From: Muribaculaceae bacterium
GTDB lineage: Bacteria; Bacteroidota; Bacteroidia; Bacteroidales; Muribaculaceae
Direction: 5' to 3'
Length of the DNA stretch: 7,407 nt
NCBI GenBank assembly: GCA_029052265.1
Contig: JAIDJJ010000547.1
Location: 1 to 7,407 of the forward strand
In this document: positions 1 to 6,507 of the stretch, piece by piece
Layout: every line of letters starts with the position of its first letter
How positions within the stretch are numbered: the stretch's first letter is position 1
Notes under the pieces: generated by a model
The model's database searches: none
Told to the model about the DNA's origin: nothing
The model's input: the letters and a program-made list of their open reading frames with translations, nothing else
Position numbers and translations under genes: made by a program

Positions 1-1
1 C

Positions 2-799
2 TGTCACTTCGGTCACCTCAAACGTAAATGGAATCCCGCAATGGCTCCTTACATCTTCATGGAGCGTAACGGCATCCACATTATCGACCTCTACAAGACA
101 GCTGCAAAGATTGAAGAGGCAGCTGCAGCTCTCAAGCAGATTGCAAAGAGCGGCAGAAAGGTGCTTTTCGTAGCTACAAAGAAGCAGGCTAAGGAAGCTA
201 TCGCAAATAAGGCTGCTTCTGTAGGTATGCCTTTCGTTATCGAACGCTGGCCGGGCGGTATGCTCACCAACTTCCCCACAATCCGTAAGGCTGTGAAGAA
301 GATGACTACCATCGACAAGATGACTAAAGACGGCACATTCGATAATCTTTCAAAGCGTGAAAAGCTTCAGATCACACGTCAGCGAGCCAAACTTGAAAAG
401 AACCTCGGTTCTATCGCTGATCTTTCCCGTCTCCCGAGCGCGCTTTTCGTGGTAGACGTAATGAAAGAGCACATTGCTGTGGCAGAGGCAAACCGTCTTG
501 GCATACCTGTATTCGGCATTGTCGATACAAACTCAAATCCTGAGAATGTAGACTTCGTTATCCCGGCAAACGACGACGCATCAAAGAGCATCGAGCTTAT
601 TCTTGACGCTGTTTGCGGTGCAATGTCTGAAGGTCTTGAGGAGCGTAAGGTAGAGAAGCTTGACGCTGCTGAAGAGAAGGAGGACGGCGAAGCTCCCAAG
701 CGTCGTCGCGTACGTCGCAACGAAGGAGCAAAGGAAGCTCCCCAGGCAGCTCCCGCAGCTGAGGAGCAGACTGAAGTAGTGGCAGAAGCTGCTGAATAA
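2..799 (+). CDS. rpsB: 30S ribosomal protein S2 (5' end outside window)
   Basis: Ribosomal protein S2, a late-assembling protein of the small ribosomal subunit. The gene enters from the left edge already in frame: the first complete codon is at 2, and 13 residues (CHFGHLKRKWNPA) precede the first visible methionine at 41. That methionine is internal, because family members begin about 15 residues further upstream. The S2 hallmarks are present: HFGH-KRKWNP, MAPYIF-ERNGIHIIDL, WPGGMLTNF, LPSALFVVDV and IPVFGIVDTN. The core ends near residue 205 counted from the methionine at 41. After it comes a tail of about 45 residues with an acidic stretch, a basic patch (KRRRVRR) and an Ala/Glu/Pro-rich end, a low-complexity extension of the kind common in Bacteroidetes S2. 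It stops with TAA and is followed 22 bases later by tsf, the usual partner. In Bacteroidetes rplM and rpsI commonly lie upstream, which cannot be checked here. Confidence 0.97.
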   Translation, partial: CHFGHLKRKWNPAMAPYIFMERNGIHIIDLYKTAAKIEEAAAALKQIAKSGRKVLFVATKKQAKEAIANKAASVGMPFVIERWPGGMLTNFPTIRKAVKKMTTIDKMTKDGTFDNLSKREKLQITRQRAKLEKNLGSIADLSRLPSALFVVDVMKEHIAVAEANRLGIPVFGIVDTNSNPENVDFVIPANDDASKSIELILDAVCGAMSEGLEERKVEKLDAAEEKEDGEAPKRRRVRRNEGAKEAPQAAPAAEEQTEVVAEAAE

Positions 800-821
800 T
801 TTTTTTAATCAAGACAAGACA

Positions 822-1814
822 ATGGCTGTATCTATTGAAGATATCAAAAAACTGCGTCACATGACCGGCGCAGGTATGATGGACTGCAAGAACGCTCTCG
901 CCGAGACTAACGGTGATATCGACGCAGCTATCGAAATTATCCGTAAGAAGGGTCAGGCTGTCGCTGCAAAACGTGAAGACCGTGAGGCAGCTGAAGGTTG
1001 CGTGCTCAGCGGTGTTAAATCCGGCTTCGCAGCTATCGTGGCTCTCAAGTGTGAGACTGACTTCGTTGCAAAGAACGAGTCTTTCCGCGCTCTTACCCAG
1101 GCTATTCTCGATGCCGCTGTAGAGGCTTCCGCAAAATCTCTTGACGAGGTGAAGGCTCTTAAGATCAACGGCAGAACCGTAGAGGAGAACATCACAGACG
1201 AGATCGGCAAAACCGGCGAGAAGATGGAACTCGGCGATTATCAGTGGATCGAGGCTCCGACAGTATCGGCTTACAAGCATTTCAATGACAAGCTTGCTGC
1301 CATAGTAGGCTTCAACATTGAGGGTGTGGATTCTCAGGTAGGTCGTGAGATCTGTATGCAGATCGCATCCATGAACCCTGTTGCAATCAGCCCGGCTGAT
1401 GTTGATCCCGCTATCATCGAGCAGGAGAAGGCTGTGGCTATCGAGAAGACCAAGCAGGAGCAGATTCAGAAGGCTCAGGAGGCAGCTCTCCGCAAAGCAG
1501 GTCTTAACCCCAACCACTTCGATTCTGAAGACCATGTCGAGAGCAATATGGCTAAGGGCTGGATCACTGCAGAGGAAGCCGAGAAGGGTCGTCAGATCAT
1601 GAAAGAGGCTGCTGAGGCTAAAGCCGCCAATATGCCTGAACAGATGATCGAAAACATCGTTAAAGGCCGTATAAGCAAGTTCTACAAGGAGAATTGCCTT
1701 CTCGAACAGGCTTACGTACAGGAACCGAAGGAAACTGTAGCCCAGTATCTCTCAGGTGTTGAGAAGGGTCTTACAGTGGTTGCCTTCAAACGTGTAAACC
1801 TCAACGAAGATTAA
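822..1814 (+). CDS. tsf: Elongation factor Ts
   Basis: Translation elongation factor Ts, the cytosolic guanine nucleotide exchange factor that releases GDP from EF-Tu. The 330-residue product has the N-terminal UBA-like helix bundle (residues 1-55, with the LRHMTGAGMMDCK signature near 11-23) and the EF-Tu-contacting TDFVAKN motif at 79-85. The core follows, then a charged helical segment rich in Lys, Glu and Gln (about 195-270), then the C-terminal module beginning MPEQMIENIVKGR at 271. At 330 residues it is longer than E. coli EF-Ts (283); the extra length lies mostly in the charged segment, which is typical of Bacteroidetes EF-Ts. The ATG at 822 is chosen because MAVSIEDIKKLR is the standard family N-terminus. 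No clear Shine-Dalgarno precedes it, as is normal in this phylum. It is the last gene of the rpsB-tsf unit and runs into the hairpin at 1841. Confidence 0.98.
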   Translation: MAVSIEDIKKLRHMTGAGMMDCKNALAETNGDIDAAIEIIRKKGQAVAAKREDREAAEGCVLSGVKSGFAAIVALKCETDFVAKNESFRALTQAILDAAVEASAKSLDEVKALKINGRTVEENITDEIGKTGEKMELGDYQWIEAPTVSAYKHFNDKLAAIVGFNIEGVDSQVGREICMQIASMNPVAISPADVDPAIIEQEKAVAIEKTKQEQIQKAQEAALRKAGLNPNHFDSEDHVESNMAKGWITAEEAEKGRQIMKEAAEAKAANMPEQMIENIVKGRISKFYKENCLLEQAYVQEPKETVAQYLSGVEKGLTVVAFKRVNLNED

Positions 1815-1840
1815 TGATTCTTCAAATCAAACTTTAGTTT

Positions 1841-1889
1841 GAGATATAATAAAAGCCGCGGATTTGATCTGCGGCTTTTATTGTATCTT
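1841..1889. terminator. Long hairpin terminator shared by tsf and cca
   Basis: Bases 1841-1863 pair with 1867-1889. The core TAAAAGCCGC / GCGGCTTTTA (1850-1859 with 1871-1880) is perfect. Read on the + strand all 23 positions can pair, counting three G-U wobbles (1841-1889, 1847-1883, 1860-1870); the innermost one or two pairs will not form because the loop would be too tight. The T-rich 3' arm serves as the U tract. It starts 26 bases after the tsf stop and ends 7 bases before the cca stop, so it probably terminates both convergent transcripts. A smaller inverted repeat (TCAAACT / AGTTTGA, 1827-1842) abuts and slightly overlaps its left foot. Confidence 0.85.
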
Positions 1890-1896
1890 CTGGTTC

Positions 1897-3324
1897 TTAT
1901 CTGTGGTCGAGAAGGTATTGCCAGGCTGAATCATGGTCGTAGGGTATCAGACCCTCTATTATCGCCTCTTTGACCAGATCTTTAAGACGTGCTATTTCCG
2001 GTCCGGGAGGAATGCCTAATTTTTCCATAATCTCATTGCCGTCTACAGGATTTTTCCAGTTGCGCAAAGCATCGGCATCATGTACACATTGCATTCTTTC
2101 CCGCAGCTTCCTGAAACCTTCAAGCTGGCGTCTGACCTTTTCAGGCTGCTTCGAGGTGATGTCGCTTTCTGCAAGTATCATGAGATCTTCCACATCGTTG
2201 CCGGCATCGGTGAGCATGCGTCTTACAGCGGAGTCGGTCACTCCCTGGTCGCCTACAGATTGTGGCCGCATGTGGAGCCCTACCAGTTTGGCTACATATT
2301 TCATTTTTTCATTGAGGGGCAGTTTCATTTTGCGGAAAATCCTCGGAATCATTTTCTCCCCTACAAAGTTATGGTTGTGAAACGTCCATCCGGTTTTGGG
2401 ATCGTAGCGTTTCGTAGTCGGCTTAGCAATATCGTGAAGAAGTGCCGCCCATCTCAGCCATTCATTATCCGATCTTGCAGCCACATTATCCACTACCTGT
2501 ATGGTATGGTAGAAATTGTCTTTATGCCCTTTCCCTTCTTTCATCTCAACCCCTTTCAATGGAATCAGGGAGGGGAAGACGTATTGTAGCAGTCCGGTCA
2601 TGTCAAGCAGCTTCCATCCTACGGAAGGTCTGGCGGCTTTCATTATTTTTGAAAGCTCATCATTGATCCGTTCGCGGGTAATGATTTCCATGCGTTCAGC
2701 ATTTCTCCTTATCGCAGAGAATGTCTCCGGAGCGATCCGGAAAGAGGTCGCATTTTCTTCTGAACCATCTTCCGTATGCCGGTAAAGCTGAGTGGCGAAA
2801 CGTATCGCGCGGAGCATGCGAAGGGGGTCATCGGAAAAAGTTATGTCCGGGTCGAGCGGAGTCTTGATAATGCCGGCATGCAGGTCGGCAAGACCTCCGA
2901 ATGGATCGAGGAGTTCTCCGAAAGAGGCGGAGTTCAGAGATATCGCCATAGCGTTGATGGTAAAGTCCCTTCTTCTCATGTCATCTTCCAGAGTGCCGTC
3001 TTCCACAATCGGATTGCGGGAATCGCGGTTGTAAGATTCTCTTCTCGCGCCTACAAATTCCAATTCAAGGTCTTTGAATTTCACTTGAGCGGTGCCGTAG
3101 TTCGGGAAAACAGAAAGATGAGCCTTGTGTCCCAAATGACGAGCCACAGCCTCGGCAAGTTCGATTCCAGATCCGACAGTCACGAAATCATAGTCCTTGG
3201 AATGGCGCCGGAGAAAAATATCTCTGACAAACCCTCCCACGGTGTAGACTTCCCGATTCATGGAGTCGGCAATTGCACCGATGGTTTCAAATATCGGATT
3301 TTTAAGATCTTCTTTGAGATTCAT
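1897..3324 (-). CDS. cca: Class II CCA tRNA nucleotidyltransferase with HD domain
   Basis: Adds or repairs the 3'-terminal CCA of tRNAs from CTP and ATP without a nucleic-acid template; cytosolic. The 475-residue product starts with the nucleotidyltransferase head: GGFVRD at 30-35, catalytic metal-binding carboxylates in DYD at 44-46, RRDFTINAMA at about 118-127 and DPFGG at 140-144. The neck has LRMLRAIRFA (168-177). An HD-type hydrolase domain follows, with H273, the HD pair at 297-298 (LLHDIAKP) and a His-rich FHNHN stretch near 315-319. The C-terminal tail carries NPVDGNEIM and LGIPPGPEIARL (about 425-447), usual for HD-containing CCA enzymes. The alternative class II reading, poly(A) polymerase, is less likely because of the HD domain and this tail. 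The ATG at 3324 gives a normal N-terminus. It lies 89 bases after the M24 gene, so it may be read from that operon or from its own leader. Confidence 0.9.
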   Translation of the reverse strand: MNLKEDLKNPIFETIGAIADSMNREVYTVGGFVRDIFLRRHSKDYDFVTVGSGIELAEAVARHLGHKAHLSVFPNYGTAQVKFKDLELEFVGARRESYNRDSRNPIVEDGTLEDDMRRRDFTINAMAISLNSASFGELLDPFGGLADLHAGIIKTPLDPDITFSDDPLRMLRAIRFATQLYRHTEDGSEENATSFRIAPETFSAIRRNAERMEIITRERINDELSKIMKAARPSVGWKLLDMTGLLQYVFPSLIPLKGVEMKEGKGHKDNFYHTIQVVDNVAARSDNEWLRWAALLHDIAKPTTKRYDPKTGWTFHNHNFVGEKMIPRIFRKMKLPLNEKMKYVAKLVGLHMRPQSVGDQGVTDSAVRRMLTDAGNDVEDLMILAESDITSKQPEKVRRQLEGFRKLRERMQCVHDADALRNWKNPVDGNEIMEKLGIPPGPEIARLKDLVKEAIIEGLIPYDHDSAWQYLLDHR

Positions 3325-3340
3325 TAAATATGTTTGTTTT

Positions 3341-3379
3341 TTATTCAGCTGTCATGTACTGTGTCATGGCTGCCGTCAT
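3341..3379 (-). repeat. Three ATGAC units at 12-bp spacing / 12-codon mini-ORF before cca
   Basis: In the 89-base gap upstream of cca the minus strand carries ATGAC three times at exactly 12-base spacing (+ strand GTCAT at 3351, 3363 and 3375). Because 12 is a multiple of three, the units fall in one frame and form a small open reading frame from ATG at 3379 to TAA at 3341-3343, reading MTAAMTQYMTAE. It ends 16 bases before the cca start and is out of frame with cca. It could be a leader peptide, a tandem binding site, or chance. No ribosome binding site or regulator is recognisable, so function is unproven. Confidence 0.25.
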
Positions 3380-3413
3380 TCACATCAATTATGAGATACC
3401 GTAACGGGATCTG

Positions 3414-4595
3414 TCAAAGTTCCTGTATTTCTTCAGGAAATTCGGTAATGCAGTCCAGCCCGGAGGATGTGACTACATAAGTGTTTTCAATGCCTACTGC
3501 CCCGACATGAGGTATTACAAATTTCGGTTCGAGAGCAATGGTCATATTTTCTTTGAAGATATCCCGGCTTCTTGATGTGACAACCGGGAGTTCGTTAAGC
3601 TGTATTCCCACGCCGTGCCCTATGAAAGGCGCCTGTTGGTTGTGTCCCATAAAATATTGCGACAGTCCTTCGTTGCGTGCTATTGTTACAGCCTTGTCAT
3701 ATAAATCTGCAACTTTTGCCCCCGGCACGCCCATACGTTCACATTCCCGAAGGATGTTTCGGGAACATTCGTGGGCACGATAAGCCAACTCCGGAATTTC
3801 ACCTATTCTCCATACCCTTGTCATGTCGGTCTGGTATCCGTTGAATGCACCGCAGACATCGACCATCACTGTCTCTCCGCGATGCATGGTCGTGCCGTTG
3901 GCACCGACCGGAAGCGAGGGATCAACCCCAGAGCCACCCATGGTGAACTCATATGGACCGGGAGCGTCAGCATTATCACCGGCGATCACCGACCCCATGT
4001 TGATCTCCATAAGATTGCCGGAGGTGCGTATGTAGCCGAGACACCCTTCAAGCCGGAGAATCCGTTCGATCTCTATTTGAAATTCAACGTCGGTCATATC
4101 TTCCTTATAGCATCTTGACACCCGGCGGTAGACTTCCGCCTGATGTATGCCGTCGAACCGCATCTGACCGATTTCCCATGGTGTCTTTACCATTCTTGCC
4201 GCACGTAGCACTCCTGATCCATTGACGTGAGAACTGTCGGGAAATATAGCCTGAAGCCGTGCTATATCAGACCATGTAAGGTCGTCACACTCATATCCGA
4301 TGATGGAGGGAAGGGGAATCCCGAGGCGTTTTAATTCTTCGGGTATAAGTTCAGGTTTGCGTATCCCCACCACATTATCCTGGACTTCGAATGCCTGAGG
4401 GCGCACCACAAACCATACAGGGGAACCCTGAAGGAGAATATATACATATCCCCGGAAAAACCGTCCTGTAGTATAGAAAATATTTGCGTTGGATGCAACC
4501 AGCACCGCATCCACATGCATGTCTCGCATATGGTTTCTTACCGATTCAATGCGGAGTGCTATGTCGGATAAAAGATCCTCACGTATCAATTTCAT
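3414..4595 (-). CDS. M24 family metallopeptidase (Xaa-Pro peptidase-like)
   Basis: A 393-residue, probably cytosolic dinuclear-metal peptidase of the M24 (pita-bread) family; no signal peptide is visible. The N-terminal creatinase/prolidase-like domain covers about residues 15-135 and the catalytic domain about 145-390. All five expected metal ligands can be placed: D246 (VMVDVCG), D257 (QTDMTR), H327 (IGHGVG), E356 (ALEPKF) and E370 (GIENTY). It therefore looks active, and family knowledge suggests cleavage of Xaa-Pro peptides (aminopeptidase P or prolidase type). The sequence alone does not decide between these, so no gene symbol is given. The start ATG at 4595 overlaps the stop of the upstream gldH-like gene by four bases (ATGA), suggesting translational coupling. 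It has no obvious functional link to its neighbours beyond sharing the transcript. Confidence 0.88.
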   Translation of the reverse strand: MKLIREDLLSDIALRIESVRNHMRDMHVDAVLVASNANIFYTTGRFFRGYVYILLQGSPVWFVVRPQAFEVQDNVVGIRKPELIPEELKRLGIPLPSIIGYECDDLTWSDIARLQAIFPDSSHVNGSGVLRAARMVKTPWEIGQMRFDGIHQAEVYRRVSRCYKEDMTDVEFQIEIERILRLEGCLGYIRTSGNLMEINMGSVIAGDNADAPGPYEFTMGGSGVDPSLPVGANGTTMHRGETVMVDVCGAFNGYQTDMTRVWRIGEIPELAYRAHECSRNILRECERMGVPGAKVADLYDKAVTIARNEGLSQYFMGHNQQAPFIGHGVGIQLNELPVVTSRSRDIFKENMTIALEPKFVIPHVGAVGIENTYVVTSSGLDCITEFPEEIQEL

Positions 4596-5158
4596 AAATT
4601 AAACATATTAAGTTTTTGAGAACTTCCGGTCCTCGACAATATAATGCCTATGGCATGTATTCCTTCAGTCTCATTGTCCCGCAGGGGGGAGGATACCGAG
4701 ATTGTATATCCTTCAGGAATGATCACGCCTCGTCGTAATGTGTCGGAAGTTTCATATATAGAATAGTTCCCCCTGCCGATAGGTTCATCGTTATTGTCAA
4801 ACAGCCCTATATTCACTTTCAGGGAATCAGGTTTTTCATGACTCAGGGAAAATTCTTCAAGATTAAGAGGGAGTTCCTTCAGTTTGCAGGAAGAACCATA
4901 TCTCACCACCAATATGAGATCGTATGGAACAGACCCGATTGAAGCGGAGTCGGCAGGGACAGGAGAAAATTCATATTCCCAACCCTCGGGGATGCCGGCA
5001 TCCCCGGTTTGTACGAAAGTGGAATATTCCACCCCGGCGTTTTCAAGACACGACACCGTTATAAAAGACAGTGCGGTTATTGAAAAGACTATCCATCCTC
5101 TCCGGCGGAGAGCCGGTCGCGAGAGGATGGATACTATCTTTGAGAAAATACAGTTCAT
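4592..5158 (-). CDS. gldH: GldH-like lipoprotein
   Basis: A 188-residue predicted lipoprotein. An unusually long, arginine-rich n-region (residues 1-21, RPALRRR near 14-20) precedes a hydrophobic core (22-34) and a lipobox-like TVSC ending at Cys37, the likely lipidation site. The mature part begins with a short extended segment containing IPEGWEYEF. It ends with a beta-rich region whose C-terminal pattern (Y-I-V-SSPL-DNETEGIHAIGIIL) resembles the end of GldH family proteins as I remember them. GldH is needed for gliding in Flavobacterium johnsoniae, but homologs persist in non-gliding gut Bacteroidales, where their role is unclear. Its position beside the PSP1-domain gene fits GldH, as I recall that pairing in Bacteroides. 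The gene starts 36 bases after the PSP1 gene, with GGAAG upstream as a possible weak ribosome site, and its TGA overlaps the M24 start. The lipoprotein call is firmer than the GldH name. Confidence 0.72.
   Translation of the reverse strand: MNCIFSKIVSILSRPALRRRGWIVFSITALSFITVSCLENAGVEYSTFVQTGDAGIPEGWEYEFSPVPADSASIGSVPYDLILVVRYGSSCKLKELPLNLEEFSLSHEKPDSLKVNIGLFDNNDEPIGRGNYSIYETSDTLRRGVIIPEGYTISVSSPLRDNETEGIHAIGIILSRTGSSQKLNMFNL
5090..5133. repeat. 13-bp perfect inverted repeat inside gldH signal-peptide region
   Basis: TATCCATCCTCTC at 5090-5102 is the exact reverse complement of GAGAGGATGGATA at 5121-5133, with an 18-base GC-rich spacer. The spacer region offers a competing smaller hairpin (CCGGC 5102-5106 with GCCGG 5112-5116). 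The repeat lies 25 bases inside the gldH-like gene and spans the codons for the basic n-region of the signal peptide. The gene's mRNA should therefore fold into a strong early-coding hairpin. No T tract follows on either strand, so it is not a standard terminator. Confidence 0.7.
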
Positions 5159-5180
5159 AGCTGTCTTCCGGATGCTTATC

Positions 5181-5205
5181 GGGAGAATTATAGATCAATT
5201 CTCCT
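5181..5205. repeat. Short intercistronic inverted repeat at the ricT-like stop
   Basis: GGAGAATT (5182-5189) and AATTCTCC (5197-5204) are perfect reverse complements around a 7-base loop; a possible wobble adds a ninth pair (5181-5205). It overlaps the stop codon of the PSP1-domain gene (5195-5197) and lies between that gene and the gldH-like gene. No U tract follows on the minus strand, so it may at most stabilise or mark an RNA-processing point; it could be chance. Confidence 0.4.
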
Positions 5206-6484
5206 GACGGGGTTTCTGTTTGTTTCTCTTTCTAAATTTCTGCACACGGTCCTGAGGTTGCCTGGGCTGCCTGTCGGCAGATGGCTCTCCCTTGTTTTCG
5301 ACTGACGGTCTGTTCTGCCTTTGGTTCGGACGGGCGGCACGATCCTGATCCTGGATATCGGAAGTCTCTCCCGGCTTCTTTTTCTTTTTCTTTTTCTTTC
5401 GGTTTTTGTCGAACCTTGTCAGACTGTCTTGTCCGATTATGTCGCCATATTCGCTCGACGGATTTTCGTCGGCAGCCGGATTAAGGGAGTCAACCTTTAT
5501 ACCTTGCCTGTTGAGAGCTATGATTTCAAATGCGCGTGCCGCCGGAATTGTCACAAGGTTCGCGGGAATATTCCTGTCGGTGGAGTATGTGACTGTCCTG
5601 GCGAGGATATCCGGCTTGAAATAATAATAAGTGCATTCTTTAGTCTCAAGAGTCACGTCTTTCTGTGGCAGTTGTTTCTGCGCCTCTGCATATGCATCGA
5701 CTTCAAAATTAAGACAGCATTTAAGTTTGGCGCACTGTCCGGCGAGTTTCTGCGGATTCATCGAAAGGTCTTGCAGGCGGGCAGACCCGGTGCCTACGGA
5801 AACGAACTTGCTCATCCATGAAGAGCAGCAGAGCGGTCTGCCGCAAGGACCGATACCACCGATTCTTCCGGCTTCCTGCCGGGCGCCGATCTGCTTCATT
5901 TCGATGCGTACCTTGAAAGTGTCGGCGAGCACCCTGATCAGTTTCCGGAAATCGACGCGTTCGTCAGCGATATAGTAGAAAATTGCTTTTCCACCGTCGC
6001 CCTGGTATTCCACATCACCGATTTTCATGGCAAGACCAAGTTCTTCGGCAATTGACCTTGCCTTGATCATGGTGGAATGCTCACGCGCACGGGCTTCTTC
6101 AAATTTCTCGATATCCGAAGGACGAGCTATCCGGAAAATTTTTTTTAGTTCAGCTGCCGGTTTTATTCCGGCTTTTTTCATCTGTACCGCCACGAGGGGA
6201 CCGATCATCGTGACCCTGCCGATGTCGTGGCCCGGAGCCGCCTCCACTGCGACAATGTCTCCGATCTTGAGAGGAATTGCAGCAGGATTTGAGTAGAATC
6301 CCACACGGGTGTTCTTGAACATCACTTCGACCACCCCCTTGGGATCTTTGCCCGGAAGATCGGCGAGCCAGTCGGTGGCAAACAATTTGCCACGCGGCTC
6401 CCTCCGGGCACAACCTGTGCAGGCTCCGCCTCTCCGGCATCCGGGACATCCGCTTGAGAATACACCTCTTTCTTTTTCTTCCAT
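5195..6484 (-). CDS. ricT: PSP1-domain protein, RicT/YaaT homolog
   Basis: A 429-residue cytosolic protein with a PSP1 domain. In Bacillus subtilis the homolog RicT (YaaT) joins RicA and RicF in an iron-sulfur complex that works with RNase Y in mRNA maturation. Seen here: an N-terminal cysteine cluster (C13, C16, C22, C25; CxxC-x5-CxxC), a conserved body (DIVAVEA-PGHDIG at 76-89, MKIGDVEYQGDGGKAIFYY at 153-171), and the family cysteine motifs GPCGRPLCC (C214, C219, C220) and CAKLKCC (C251, C256, C257). After about residue 335 comes a disordered Lys/Arg/Gln/Pro-rich tail with eight lysines at 363-370, plausibly RNA-binding. The ATG at 6484 is the first start after rny, 23 bases downstream of its stop, with no Shine-Dalgarno. 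The family assignment is firm; cluster binding and a Ric-like role here are inferred. No ricA or ricF gene is visible in the window. Confidence 0.9.
   Translation of the reverse strand: MEEKERGVFSSGCPGCRRGGACTGCARREPRGKLFATDWLADLPGKDPKGVVEVMFKNTRVGFYSNPAAIPLKIGDIVAVEAAPGHDIGRVTMIGPLVAVQMKKAGIKPAAELKKIFRIARPSDIEKFEEARAREHSTMIKARSIAEELGLAMKIGDVEYQGDGGKAIFYYIADERVDFRKLIRVLADTFKVRIEMKQIGARQEAGRIGGIGPCGRPLCCSSWMSKFVSVGTGSARLQDLSMNPQKLAGQCAKLKCCLNFEVDAYAEAQKQLPQKDVTLETKECTYYYFKPDILARTVTYSTDRNIPANLVTIPAARAFEIIALNRQGIKVDSLNPAADENPSSEYGDIIGQDSLTRFDKNRKKKKKKKKPGETSDIQDQDRAARPNQRQNRPSVENKGEPSADRQPRQPQDRVQKFRKRNKQKPRQEN
5378..5400. repeat. Hexamer microsatellite coding for lysines
   Basis: On the + strand CTTTTT occurs three times in tandem (5378-5395), followed by a partial unit to 5400. 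On the coding (minus) strand these are alternating AAG and AAA codons, giving the lysine run at residues 363-370 of the PSP1-domain protein. A six-base unit gains or loses two lysines per slip without shifting the frame. Confidence 0.75.
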
Positions 6485-6507
6485 AATATTCGGGGAAAGG
6501 GAGGTGT

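Noticed and set aside
597..1535. A long minus-strand open frame opposite rpsB and tsf.
   Set aside because: It is antisense to two universal genes, has no recognisable domain, and its composition is explained by the codon bias of the opposite strand.
2776..3327. Plus-strand open frames opposite cca.
   Set aside because: They are antisense shadows of a well-supported gene with no family resemblance or start signals.
3394..3412. Imperfect short palindrome just after the M24 stop as a possible terminator.
   Set aside because: The stem is short with a central mismatch and no U tract follows on the minus strand, so it does not support a transcription stop before cca.
3325..3413. A Bacteroidetes-type promoter (TTTG with TAnnTTTG) before cca.
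   Set aside because: No pair of elements with the right spacing could be found on the minus strand in this gap.
6137..6148. A run of eight A on the coding strand of the RicT-like gene, in the phase A_AAA_AAA of a -1 frameshift slippery site.
   Set aside because: The zero frame gives the expected conserved protein, the -1 frame stops within about 15 codons, and no stimulatory structure is evident. Likely incidental Leu-Lys-Lys-Ile codons.
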